The position numbers and the translations under genes were made by a program. A DNA stretch of 27,059 bases from an uncultured Collinsella sp. (GTDB lineage Bacteria > Actinomycetota > Coriobacteriia > Coriobacteriales > Coriobacteriaceae): positions 1 through 27,059 of the forward strand of contig CABRGB010000022.1 in NCBI GenBank assembly GCA_902470345.1, read 5' to 3'. Shown one piece after another: positions 8,908 to 16,413 of this stretch; the first letter of the stretch is position 1, and every line of letters starts with the position of its first letter. Under the pieces are notes generated by a model that saw only the letters and a program-made list of their open reading frames with translations, was not told the origin of the DNA and made no database searches.

Positions 8908-9001
8908 GGAGAATCCGCGTATTTGCTTCGCAAATACGCGCCGGCTTCGGCCGCCTGCCGGCGTCCTCGCCCGCGGGCTAAAACGCTTACGCGTTTTCTT
9001 T
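8908..9001. repeat. Cluster of palindromic hairpins downstream of ssrA
   Basis: Several adjacent perfect or near-perfect hairpins are present: cgcgtatttgc/gcaaatacgcg around TTC at about 8918-8942, ccggc...gccgg around 8941-8962, and aaaacgc/gcgtttt near 8980-8998. GCGGAGAAT at its left edge is complementary to ATTCTCCGC in repeat copy B, which could close the whole region into one fold. No gene is seen. Confidence 0.65.
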
Positions 9002-9038
9002 ACGCCCGCGCCCTGCATAGAGTTCGATTCTCCGCGGT
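9002..9038 (+). repeat. Copy B of the 37-bp T-arm-like direct repeat
   Basis: 35 of 37 bases match copy A at 8791-8827. It lies just beyond the ssrA terminator and shares the core gagttcgattctccgcg with ssrA in inverted orientation. Confidence 0.8.
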
Positions 9039-9050
9039 ATCTATATGTAA

Positions 9051-9085
9051 TAAAAAAGCAGGTAGGTGCATTTACCTACCTGCTT
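9051..9085 (-). terminator. Rho-independent terminator of ssrA
   Basis: On the minus strand aagcaggtaggt, a 6-nt loop and acctacctgctt form a perfect 12-bp stem followed by a T-run. It begins about 10 bp after the encoded CCA end of the tmRNA. Confidence 0.92.
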
Positions 9086-9093
9086 GTAACTAT

Positions 9094-9457
9094 TGGTGGA
9101 GGCGCGGAGAATCGAACTCCGGTCCACGAAAGCTCCCTGATTGGCATCTCCAAGCTCAGTCGCTGGTTTTATCTCGGACGCTTTGCGCGCAGCGACACGC
9201 TCGCGGCGTCCTAACCGGTTCGGTCTTAGCCTGCGCCATACCGATTACGTGCGCAGGAGCATTCCCCTAAAATGACGTCGCGCCGGTGTCGGGGAAATCA
9301 CCGGGTTGACGCGCCGCTATAAACTAAGCAGCGAGAGCCATAGGCTCAAAAGAAGAGTTGTTGTCAATTCAATTTGACGGTACCCCTGTTTAACGAGGCG
9401 AGGAGACCTCGGCTTGCTTCCTCTCTCAGAGCTATCGTGTCGAAACCAGTCGCCCCC
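9094..9457 (-). ncRNA. ssrA: Transfer-messenger RNA (tmRNA)
   Basis: This RNA of about 364 nt rescues stalled ribosomes together with SmpB. The 5' end GGGGGCGACTGGTTTCGACA is the canonical tmRNA start. The 3' end has the T-arm GGAGTTCGATTCTCC and the acceptor strand CGCCTCC-A-CCA, which pairs with GGGGGCG through one G-U pair. The CCA is encoded. A mid-gene reading frame at 9324-9365 encodes the degradation tag DNNSSFEPMALAA followed by TAG, ending in the typical ALAA. The ends are set by the acceptor-stem pairing. A strong terminator follows. The leader upstream (to about 9600) contains a perfect GC-rich hairpin at about 9527-9546, and no clear promoter could be picked. Confidence 0.97.
9324..9365 (-). 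other. tmRNA proteolysis-tag reading frame
   Basis: Thirteen codons and a TAG stop inside ssrA encode DNNSSFEPMALAA. The C-terminal ALAA matches tags recognised by ClpXP-type proteases. The resume codon is taken as GAC at 9363-9365; that choice is inferred from tag length and position. Confidence 0.8.
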
Positions 9458-9654
9458 GAATGTCGGGAAAGTCTGGATAGCATCGGGCCTGAAAACACCC
9501 GATAACCGTCGACTTTTCAAGGAACATGCGGGGCGAGCCCCGCTTGTGGAGTGTTATCTTACCACGTTCTGAAGGCGGACAGCTGTTCTATGCACGAGCT
9601 GTGAAGACCCCAATGTGCGCCGCACTTCGCACTTTTGCTACCGATCGCGTCACG

Positions 9655-9660
9655 TATATT
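9655..9660 (+). promoter_or_regulatory. Possible -10 element for the 144-aa gene
   Basis: TATATT lies 37 bp before the start codon at 9697. A recognisable -35 is lacking (TTTTGC 16 bp upstream is poor), so this is only a candidate. Confidence 0.3.
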
Positions 9661-9696
9661 TTCGCCAAGCAAAATTGACCCATCGAAAGGACCGTT

Positions 9697-10131
9697 ATGG
9701 ATACCAAGCAGCAACTCGTCAATGCCCTCGCAGGCCTGGGCTCAACCATTACCGAAGCTATGGATGTCATCGAGGGCTTTGTCCCCTGCGGGCATCCCGC
9801 CCTCACAGTATCGAACGCACTCGTCGCGCTGGACGCCGACGATGATGTTGCTCTCGCCCAGCAGCTCGAGACCGTCGAGAGCTTTATCGACCACGTGAGT
9901 GAGAACCGCGGCGTGTCCGCCTACCACGGCATCGAGGTCGAGCTCGCGGGTCCCAAAGCCGACTTGCTCGCAGCAATCCGCGAGGTGGGCGCCCTTATGC
10001 AGACCGCAGGCGTCAAGAACACCCAGGTCAACGAGTGGGTCTACCGCAGCCTGGCAGCACTCAACAACTCAGACGAAAAGGCAGCCGAGCAGCTCACCGA
10101 AGCCCCTGCCATCAAAGCTGCACTTGCCTAA
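9697..10131 (+). CDS. Uncharacterised small acidic protein
   Basis: I do not recognise this 144-aa protein. It is acidic, rich in alanine, leucine and valine, and appears mostly helical. It has no signal peptide or membrane segment. Two cysteine/histidine-type residues sit together in FVPCGHPAL (about 28-36), but no known metal or catalytic motif is complete. The ATG at 9697 has AAAGGA 5 nt upstream, and codon use matches neighbouring genes, so it is very likely real. It is the only complete plus-strand gene in the window, divergent from ssrA and convergent with the metal ATPase operon. Its stop codon abuts the hairpin at 10130-10176. Confidence 0.88.
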   Translation: MDTKQQLVNALAGLGSTITEAMDVIEGFVPCGHPALTVSNALVALDADDDVALAQQLETVESFIDHVSENRGVSAYHGIEVELAGPKADLLAAIREVGALMQTAGVKNTQVNEWVYRSLAALNNSDEKAAEQLTEAPAIKAALA

Positions 10132-10176
10132 AAAGGCCTGCACCCTGGCGGCTGCGGTGCCGCCCGGGTGCAGGCC
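10130..10176 (-). terminator. Rho-independent terminator of the metal ATPase operon (possibly bidirectional)
   Basis: An 11-bp perfect outer stem (ggcctgcaccc at 10135-10145 with its complement at 10166-10176) encloses a second GC stem. The minus-strand transcript continues into TTTTT (10130-10134), 20 bp after the ATPase stop. The hairpin also starts right after the plus-strand stop, so it could serve both convergent genes. Confidence 0.8.
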
Positions 10177-10195
10177 ATAAGCCCAATCGAAAACC

Positions 10196-12271
10196 CTAAC
10201 GCAGATACGCTTTCGCGTTGTCCAAGCTGTACGCAATCGTCGAGCCGTTGTGCAACAGCGACGACGTCTGCGGGGTAATCGCGCCGGTAATACCCAGTGC
10301 CAAGAGCGCTGAGTTGGTGAGCATCACCTTAGAGTAGGAGCTCGTCAGACGATCAACGAGGCCCTGGCTCATGCGGCGCAGGCGCACGATCGCAGCGAGA
10401 TCCGTATCGGTCAGGATGATATCGGCGACCTCCTTGGCGATGTCGCTTCCGCCACCCATGGCCAGACCCACGTCGGCCAAACCGAGCGCCGGCGAATCGT
10501 TGACGCCGTCGCCCACCATGGCAACGTGGCGCCCCTCGCTCTTAATGCGCTCCACATAGGCGTACTTGTCCTCGGGCAGCAGCTCGGCCTTAAACTCGTC
10601 GACCCCCGCCTCGCGTGCAATGCGCTCGGCTGTGCGCTCGGAGTCGCCCGTGAGCATAACGACATGCTTGACGCCCAGCGCATGCAGGTCGGCGATGGCC
10701 TCGCGCACTCCGGGCTTGAGCGGATCCTCGATGCCGAGCACGCCCACGACCGTGCCGTCGACCGCCAGGTACAGCGGCGACAAGCCCTGCATCTGGGACT
10801 CGATGCGCTCCTTGATGTCGGATTCGAGCTGCGCGCCCTCATCCTCAAATACAAAGTGCGCGGAACCGATGATGGCGCGACGCCCTTCGATGGACGAAGC
10901 GATACCGTGTGCCACGATGTACTCGACGGCGGCGTGGCGCTCGCGATGCTCGAGCCCGCGCTCGCGGGCGGCGTTGACCACGGCACGTGCCACCGGATGC
11001 GGGAAATGCTCCTCCAGGCAAGCGGAAAGGCGCAGGACCTCATCCTCGCTCCAGCCATCGGTCGTCAGCACGCAAGCCAGGCGCGGCTGCGCCTCGGTAA
11101 GCGTGCCGGTCTTATCAAACACAGTGGTGTCGGCCTTGGCAAACGACTCAAAGTACTTCGCGCCCTTGACCATGACGCCCATCTTGGCAGCGTCGCTCAT
11201 AGCAGTCATAACGGCGACGGAACCCGTGAGCTTGAGTGCGCACGAGTAGTCGACCATCAGTGCCGCTGAGGTCTTGATGAGGCTGCGGGTGGTAAGCGCA
11301 ACCAGGCCCGCGAGCAGGAAGTTCCACGGGACGATCTTGTTGGCAAGGTCCTCCATATGCGACTGGCCCTCGGACTTGAGCGAGTCGGCCGTCTGCACGA
11401 GCGAGACGATTGAGCGCAGTTTGGTTTGCGCCGTATTGGCGCGCACGCGCACCAAGATGCTGCCGTCTTCCACGACGGTGCCGGCGAACACGTCGTCGCC
11501 CGCGCTGCGCTCAACGGCCAGCGGCTCGCCGGTCAGGGTCGCTTGGTTGACCATAGCGCTCCCCTGCTCGACAACACCGTCGATGCAAATGGACATGCCA
11601 GTGCGCACGGCGACCAGATCGCCGGGTTCAAGCTCGGTGGCGGCAACGCTTACCTCGGTGTCACCGACCACTTTTTGTGCCTTGTCGGGCACGTCGAGCA
11701 GCGAGTTGATGAGCTCATTTTCGCTCATGGCGCGCGTGTAGTCCTCAAGCAGTTCGCCCACGTTGAGCAGGAACATCGTCTGCCCCGCGGTATCGACGTC
11801 GCGTTTGGCAAACGAGATACCGATGGCCGAAGCGTCGAGCACGGGAACGGTCAGGCGCGGCTGCGCGAGCTCGTGGAGGGCGGCGCGCAAAAATGCCATG
11901 TAACCGGCCACGACAAACACCGCACGCAGAGGCGTCGGCAAGAACCAGCGACGTGCGTAATGGGCGCCGATGAGTGTCGCTAGGTCCATAACGAGTTTGT
12001 GCTTGCGCGGCTCGAGTTGCATCACGTAACCCGACTTGGCATCGGCGATGGCTTGAGCATCGAGTGCGCCCAAGGCGTCGAGCACGCTCGCACGACACTG
12101 CTCGTCATATTCGAGCGCCATCTGGCCAATACGGCCATATACGCGCACTTTGCGCACGCCGTCGATTTCGCCGCCAAGCTTAAGAAGTGCATCGAGATCG
12201 CTCTCTGGCACAGGACCCGCCAATTGAAGACGGGTCCTGCCGGGGATCTCGCTAATAATCGAGAATCTCAT
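10196..12271 (-). CDS. Heavy-metal-translocating P1B-type ATPase with an SCA metal-site motif
   Basis: This 691-aa membrane protein pumps a metal ion using ATP. In order: a divergent N-terminal HMA-like domain (about 1-80, starting FSIISEIPGRTRLQL and lacking CxxC), short hydrophobic segments near 112-155, the actuator motif TGEP (247-250), membrane segments near 312-340, the phosphorylation site DKTGT (Asp386), the His-Pro pair PHP (425-426) of the nucleotide domain, and GDGVND (587-592). Where P1B pumps normally have CPC, CPH or SPC in the metal-binding helix, this one has DYSCALKLT (341-349). The ion is therefore not predictable by simple rules; manganese, iron or zinc are guesses. It follows the DUF6110-like gene by 18 bp with a weak Shine-Dalgarno, which suggests coupled translation. 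I give no gene symbol because the family name would imply a substrate. Confidence 0.93.
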   Translation of the reverse strand: MRFSIISEIPGRTRLQLAGPVPESDLDALLKLGGEIDGVRKVRVYGRIGQMALEYDEQCRASVLDALGALDAQAIADAKSGYVMQLEPRKHKLVMDLATLIGAHYARRWFLPTPLRAVFVVAGYMAFLRAALHELAQPRLTVPVLDASAIGISFAKRDVDTAGQTMFLLNVGELLEDYTRAMSENELINSLLDVPDKAQKVVGDTEVSVAATELEPGDLVAVRTGMSICIDGVVEQGSAMVNQATLTGEPLAVERSAGDDVFAGTVVEDGSILVRVRANTAQTKLRSIVSLVQTADSLKSEGQSHMEDLANKIVPWNFLLAGLVALTTRSLIKTSAALMVDYSCALKLTGSVAVMTAMSDAAKMGVMVKGAKYFESFAKADTTVFDKTGTLTEAQPRLACVLTTDGWSEDEVLRLSACLEEHFPHPVARAVVNAARERGLEHRERHAAVEYIVAHGIASSIEGRRAIIGSAHFVFEDEGAQLESDIKERIESQMQGLSPLYLAVDGTVVGVLGIEDPLKPGVREAIADLHALGVKHVVMLTGDSERTAERIAREAGVDEFKAELLPEDKYAYVERIKSEGRHVAMVGDGVNDSPALGLADVGLAMGGGSDIAKEVADIILTDTDLAAIVRLRRMSQGLVDRLTSSYSKVMLTNSALLALGITGAITPQTSSLLHNGSTIAYSLDNAKAYLR

Positions 12272-12289
12272 AGTTTGTGCCTGGGAGCG

Positions 12290-12535
12290 TTACTCGGCTG
12301 CCTCGTCAGCAGCGGCCTCGCTCTGGGTGATGTAGGCAGCCTCGGCAACCATGTCATCGACATTGGCCTTGGCCTGCTCGACCATGTCCTGGTAGCAGTT
12401 CTTGACGCGCATACCGCACGCGATACCCTGCACGCAGGCATTCTTGACCGGAGCGCTGGTAAGCAGCTTGATGCCGGCCGTGCCAAGCAGAAAACCGCCA
12501 CCAACAAGCAGGGTGTTAAACGTGGACTTCTTCAT
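12290..12535 (-). CDS. DUF6110-like small membrane-anchored protein
   Basis: This 81-aa protein has one N-terminal hydrophobic segment (about 6-26, LLVGGGFLLGTAGIKLLTS) followed by a helical, acidic tail. The layout matches what I remember of the DUF6110 family, which is often found next to P-type metal ATPases; its function is unknown. The frame opens at 12610, but the ATG at 12535 has GGGAGAG upstream and gives the family-like N-terminus MKKSTFN. It is first in the operon with the ATPase at 10196-12271. A role as an accessory or metal-handling partner of the pump is inference from context. Confidence 0.85.
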   Translation of the reverse strand: MKKSTFNTLLVGGGFLLGTAGIKLLTSAPVKNACVQGIACGMRVKNCYQDMVEQAKANVDDMVAEAAYITQSEAAADEAAE

Positions 12536-12617
12536 GATGTCTCTCCCTTTTCCGCAACAACTGCGGCACGGTGCCTTAGCACCCGAGTAAATAAGTTTGC
12601 TCGAGCACACTTTGGAA

Positions 12618-12649
12618 AATAGTTTAGTTTATCTAACTATTAAGGTCAA
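12618..12649 (-). promoter_or_regulatory. Promoter with overlapping palindromic operator for the metal ATPase operon
   Basis: On the minus strand TTGACC (12644-12649) and TAAACT (12621-12626) are separated by 17 bp. A perfect inverted repeat AATAGTT/AACTATT (12618-12624 and 12635-12641) covers the spacer and the -10 element, the place where a repressor would block transcription. Its inner TTAG...CTAA is loosely like DtxR/MntR-family operators, which would suit a metal pump. The regulator assignment is inference. Confidence 0.6.
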
Positions 12650-12660
12650 CAAAGGTTAAC

Positions 12661-13077
12661 TCTTTGGAAATCTTGAGGCACGGAACAGCCGACTTCTGGC
12701 GATCCGCCTGCCGCAGCGTACACCTCCGGCATCCAAGAAAGGCTCTCCCCCGACCCAACAAATCGGGGTCTAATACTTTTCCGCGAAGTGAACGAGTGAA
12801 ATCGGACCTCCGAAACATCCGCATTTTTCGCCAGCAAAACCGCAGGAAAAACTCGACAAAACCGCAGGAAACAGAGCCCAAAAAGTGTCGATGCTTCAGG
12901 GGTCCAAATAAGGTCGTTCACTTCGCGGAAAAGTATTAGACCCCGATTTCCGTCACTCCCACAATGTGGCAAAGGGACAGCCCCTTTGCCACATCCATAA
13001 AGAATGAGGGCGCCATCGGCGCCCTCATTCACCAAATTCAATCCAGCCCACCTGACCCGAACGGCCGAGTCGTTGCA
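12661..13077. other. Gene-free, hairpin-rich spacer between gatB and the metal ATPase operon
   Basis: No convincing gene. It contains the 190-bp foldback (12760-12949) and two perfect hairpins: atgtggcaaaggg/cccctttgccacat (12964-12994) and gaatgagggcgcc/ggcgccctcattc (13002-13030). Neither hairpin has a strong T-run. Frames on both strands here cross these palindromes and lack ribosome-binding sites. Confidence 0.6.
12760..12949. repeat. 190-bp foldback (MITE-like) element with 36-bp perfect terminal inverted repeats
   Basis: Bases 12760-12795 are the exact reverse complement of 12914-12949 (36 of 36). Pairing continues imperfectly inward (GGACCTCCGAAACATC against GGACCCCTGAAGCATC). The centre carries two copies of aaaaccgcaggaaa. 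No transposase frame and no obvious target-site duplication are seen. Confidence 0.85.
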
Positions 13078-13218
13078 GAACCCGGGAGCCCCGGCAGGGA
13101 GGGTGCTTGCTCAAAATGAGTTCCGCGCGCAAAGAAGGCCACTTAATGTGGCCTTCGTCTTGCGCAGGACTGTTCGAAATTTTGAGGAAGCACCCGCCCT
13201 GCCGGGGCTCCCGAGTTC
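13078..13218. repeat. 141-bp near-perfect palindrome after gatB, with terminator hairpin at its centre
   Basis: The arms from 13078 and 13218 pair inward over most of their length: cgggagccccggcaggg, then gggtgctt, ctcaaaat and gcgcaa, each with its complement. They end in the gaaggccac/gtggccttc hairpin at 13134-13156. The element begins 5 bp after the gatB stop. It could act as a terminator or as a strong 3' RNA structure. Confidence 0.8.
13127..13165 (-). terminator. Probable terminator of gatCAB
   Basis: On the minus strand gaaggccaca-TTAA-gtggccttc is followed by a short TTT, with an outer gcgcaa pairing. The T-run is weak, but the position just downstream of gatB fits a terminator. Confidence 0.55.
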
Positions 13219-13222
13219 CCGC

Positions 13223-14899
13223 TTACGAGAGCGACGTTCTCAGCAACTCGTTGAAGAGCTTCGGGTTGCCCTTGCCGCGGCTCGCCTTCATGCACTGGCC
13301 CACCAGAAAGCCGATGACCTTCTGGTTGCCGTCACGATACTGCTGCGCCTGATCGGCACAGTTTGCCAGCACCTCGTCCACAATCGGCTGCAGCGCACCG
13401 GCATCGCTCACCTGACGCATACCGCGCTCGTCGACGATCTTGTTGGGATCGTCGCCGGTCTGGGCCATGGCCTCAAAGACCTCGTGCGCCTGGTTGGAGC
13501 TAATGGCATCGGTCGCGAGCAACTTGGCAAGCGCTGCCACCTGAGCCGGTGCAATACCGGACTCGGTCAGCGAGACACCCGCGCCCTTAAGGTAGGCGAT
13601 CATCTCGTTCACCAGCAGGTTTGCGACCGTCTGGGCCTCCTTGCCAGCCATACCGGCAGCGGCAGCCTCAAAAAACTCGGCAAACTCGGGGTCGCCGGCG
13701 ATTTGCTCGGCATCGGCCGCCTTAATGCCAAAGTCGGTCTCAAAACGGGCACGCTTGGCATCGGGCAGCTCGGGGATCTCGCCGCGGCAGCGGTCGATAA
13801 ACTCGTCGTCCAGGTCGAACGGCGCCAGGTCGGGATCGGGGAACAGACGATAGTCGTCTGCCGTTTCCTTCACACGCATGACCACGGTGCGCTTGCGACT
13901 GGGCTCCCAGTGGCGAGTCTCCTGGTAGATGATGCCGCCCTCCTCGAGCACCTCGGCCTGGCGGCAAATCTCGTAGGCAAGGCCGTCATGCAGGCTCTTG
14001 AACGAGTTGAGGTTCTTGAGCTCGGTCTTGGTGCCCAGCTTGGCCTCTCCACGGCGGCGCAGCGACACGTTGCCGTCGCAGCGCATGGAGCCCTTCTCCA
14101 TGGAGCAGTCCGAAATGCCCAGCGTCACAAAGATGCGACGGAGCTTTTCCATAAACAGACGCGCTTCCTCGGGCGTACGCAAATCGGGCTCGGTGACGAG
14201 CTCGATGAGCGGCGTGCCGCAGCGGTTGTAGTCGACGAGCGACTCGGCCGCGGCGGTGATGCGGCCCTCGGCACCGCCCACGTGCACCATCTTGGCAGCG
14301 TCCTCCTCCATGTGGATGCGCAGGATGCGGATGGGCACCGTGTAGGAACCGTCCTCGCGACGCTCGGGCATCTGCAGGTTGGACGCGTCATAGCTGGCCA
14401 GATGGCCGGCACGCTGATTGCCCTCGCGCATGGTCGACGTCATGGACGTGGACAGGCCCTCGGCGTTGGCCGAGGCGCTCGCCAGGCTCTGGGCCTCGGC
14501 CTCGCCAAACGCGCAGTCGGGGCGCTCGGCGGCACCGCGACCGGTCACGTCCAGATCCAGGTGACCGTACATGGCAAAGGCGACCGGACCCTGCGTGGTC
14601 TGGAAGTTCTTGGCCATGTCGGGATAGAAGTAGTGCTTGCGGTAGAACATCGAGTGACGCTGAATCTCGCAGTTGGTGGCAAGACCGGCCTTGACGATGC
14701 TCTCGATTGCGCGCTTGTTGGGCACCGGCAGGGCGCCGGGCAGGCCCAGGCACACCGGGCACACGTTGGCATTGGGCTCGTCATCGTGGCTGAGCTTGCA
14801 GTTGCAGAACATCTTGGTATCGAGTGCGGTGAGCTCGGTATGGATCTCCAGGCCGATCACGGCCTCCCAATCCTGCAGGACCTCGGAAAGCTCCTTCAT
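13223..14899 (-). CDS. gatB: Asp-tRNA(Asn)/Glu-tRNA(Gln) amidotransferase subunit B
   Basis: This 558-aa protein is longer than typical GatB (about 475-500 aa). It binds the mischarged tRNA and activates the side-chain carboxylate with ATP in the GatCAB transamidosome. Signatures are VIGLEIHTEL (14-23), the zinc ligands Cys32, Cys34, Cys47 and Cys50 (FCNC...CPVC), and IHMEEDAAKMVH (195-206) followed by DYNRCGTPLIELVTEPD. The C-terminal half contains the helical tail and the YqeY-like tRNA-binding domain. The extra length is largely an insert at about residues 116-185, between YPDMAKNFQTTQ and the IHMEEDA loop. The ATG overlaps the gatA stop by one base (TAATG), with GGAGG upstream inside gatA. 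Confidence 0.98.
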   Translation of the reverse strand: MKELSEVLQDWEAVIGLEIHTELTALDTKMFCNCKLSHDDEPNANVCPVCLGLPGALPVPNKRAIESIVKAGLATNCEIQRHSMFYRKHYFYPDMAKNFQTTQGPVAFAMYGHLDLDVTGRGAAERPDCAFGEAEAQSLASASANAEGLSTSMTSTMREGNQRAGHLASYDASNLQMPERREDGSYTVPIRILRIHMEEDAAKMVHVGGAEGRITAAAESLVDYNRCGTPLIELVTEPDLRTPEEARLFMEKLRRIFVTLGISDCSMEKGSMRCDGNVSLRRRGEAKLGTKTELKNLNSFKSLHDGLAYEICRQAEVLEEGGIIYQETRHWEPSRKRTVVMRVKETADDYRLFPDPDLAPFDLDDEFIDRCRGEIPELPDAKRARFETDFGIKAADAEQIAGDPEFAEFFEAAAAGMAGKEAQTVANLLVNEMIAYLKGAGVSLTESGIAPAQVAALAKLLATDAISSNQAHEVFEAMAQTGDDPNKIVDERGMRQVSDAGALQPIVDEVLANCADQAQQYRDGNQKVIGFLVGQCMKASRGKGNPKLFNELLRTSLS

Positions 14900-16413
14900 T
14901 ACAGCTCGCCTCCCTTCCCGGCAAAATCGGGCGCGACGGAAAGCGCGGGCGCACCCGTGGCGGCATCGGCAAAGCCGCGCTCCAGGGCGCGGGCAAACGT
15001 GAGCAGCTGACGGTCCTTAAACGCCGGACCCACCAGCTGGACAGAAACGGGCAGCTTGCTGTCCTCGCCCAGGCCCAGCGGCACCGAGATACCGCCGTTG
15101 CCGCAAATGTTGAGCGAGATGGTGTACAGGTCGGAGAGGTACATCTGCGTGGGGTCGCTGATCTCGCCAAACTTAAAGGCCGTGCGCGGCGAGGCAGGCA
15201 TGAGGATGGTGTCCACCTTGGCATACGCGGCGTCGTAGTCCTGCGTGATGAGCGTGCGGGCCTTTTGCGCAGCGTAGTAGTACTTGTCGTACACGCCCGA
15301 GCTCAGCAGGTAGGCGCCAAGCATCTGACGGCGCTTGGCCTCGGCGCCAAAGCCGTGGGCGCGCGAAAGCGAGCTCTGGTCGGACAGGTTGGCGCAGCCC
15401 TCCTCCTGATAGCCGTAGCGGATGCCGTCGAAACGGGCCAGGTTGGAGAACGCCTCGGCCGGGCCGATGACGTAGTAGGCGGCGATGGCGGCGTCCAGGT
15501 GCGGCAGGTCGACCTCGACCAGTTCGGCGCCCTGGTTCTGTAGCTCCTGAGCGGCACGCTGAACAGCGGCCTTGACCTCGGGCGTCAGGCCCTCGGCCTC
15601 CATAAACGCAGGGATAATGCCCACGCGCTTGCCCTCGATGCTGTCGTTGAGGTGCTCGGTAAAGTCGACGGCGCAATCCTGGCTGGTGCAGTCGTACGGA
15701 TCGTGGCCCGCACCGGTAAGCGCGTTCATGGCCAGCGCGACATCCTCGACCGTGCGGCCAAAGGGCCCCACCTGGTCGAGCGACGAGCCAAAGGCAACCA
15801 CGCCGTAACGGCTCACGGCGCCATACGTGGGCTTAAAGCCCACCACGCCGCACAGCGACGCAGGCTGGCGAATGGAGCCGCCGGTGTCCGAGCCCAGCGA
15901 GAGCGCGACCTCGCCCGCGGCGACGGCGGCAGCGGAGCCGCCCGAAGAGCCGCCGGGCACGCGCTCGGTATCCCAGGGGTTGTTGGTGCGGTGGAAGGCC
16001 GAGCTCTCGGTGGAGCTGCCAAAGGCGAACTCGTCCATGTTGGCCTTGCCCATGGGCAGGCAGCCGGCATCGAGCATGCGCTGGACACAGGTGGCGGTGT
16101 AGACGCTCTGGTAGTCCCCGAGCATGCGGGAAGCGCAGGTGGTGCGCGTGCCCACGAGGTTCATGTTGTCCTTGATGGCCAGCGGCACGCCCGCGAGCGG
16201 GGGCAGCGGCTTGCCTGCGGCACGGTCGGCATCCACGCGCGCAGCGGCCTCGAGCGCAAGCTCGGGCGCCACCTGCAGGAATGCCTGGACCCCGCCTTCG
16301 CGCGCCTCGATGGCGGCAAGGGAGGCCTGGGCCACCTCGGTAGCGGTAAAGTCGCCGGCGGCAACGCCCGCGGCAATCTGGGCGGCGGTAAGGGAATCGA
16401 AGCTTAGCGCCAT
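14899..16413 (-). CDS. gatA: Asp-tRNA(Asn)/Glu-tRNA(Gln) amidotransferase subunit A
   Basis: This 504-aa amidase-signature enzyme releases ammonia from glutamine or asparagine and channels it to GatB. The Ser-cisSer-Lys triad is visible: Lys81 (PLAIKDN), Ser156 (GGSSGGS) and Ser180 (GSDTGGS). It is of usual length and lies in the gatC-gatA-gatB operon. Its ATG overlaps the gatC stop by one base (TAATG), and the gatB start overlaps its own stop the same way, so the three subunits are translationally coupled. The complex is required in organisms that lack GlnRS and/or AsnRS. Confidence 0.98.
   Translation of the reverse strand: MALSFDSLTAAQIAAGVAAGDFTATEVAQASLAAIEAREGGVQAFLQVAPELALEAAARVDADRAAGKPLPPLAGVPLAIKDNMNLVGTRTTCASRMLGDYQSVYTATCVQRMLDAGCLPMGKANMDEFAFGSSTESSAFHRTNNPWDTERVPGGSSGGSAAAVAAGEVALSLGSDTGGSIRQPASLCGVVGFKPTYGAVSRYGVVAFGSSLDQVGPFGRTVEDVALAMNALTGAGHDPYDCTSQDCAVDFTEHLNDSIEGKRVGIIPAFMEAEGLTPEVKAAVQRAAQELQNQGAELVEVDLPHLDAAIAAYYVIGPAEAFSNLARFDGIRYGYQEEGCANLSDQSSLSRAHGFGAEAKRRQMLGAYLLSSGVYDKYYYAAQKARTLITQDYDAAYAKVDTILMPASPRTAFKFGEISDPTQMYLSDLYTISLNICGNGGISVPLGLGEDSKLPVSVQLVGPAFKDRQLLTFARALERGFADAATGAPALSVAPDFAGKGGEL

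Noticed and set aside
8902..9270. Plus-strand 122-aa frame containing WWRRGESNSGP
   Set aside because: It is the antisense of the ssrA 3' end; peptides like RRGESNSGP are a well-known false translation of tRNA or tmRNA T-arms.
9317..9520. Minus-strand 67-aa frame
   Set aside because: It lies in and before ssrA; the real coding part there is only the 13-codon tag.
12646..13041. Minus-strand 131-aa frame between gatB and the ATPase operon
   Set aside because: It runs through the 190-bp foldback and two perfect hairpins, has no ribosome-binding site and ends in the ATPase promoter.
13004..15010. Plus-strand 668-aa frame
   Set aside because: Complete antisense shadow of gatB, a typical effect of high-GC codon bias.
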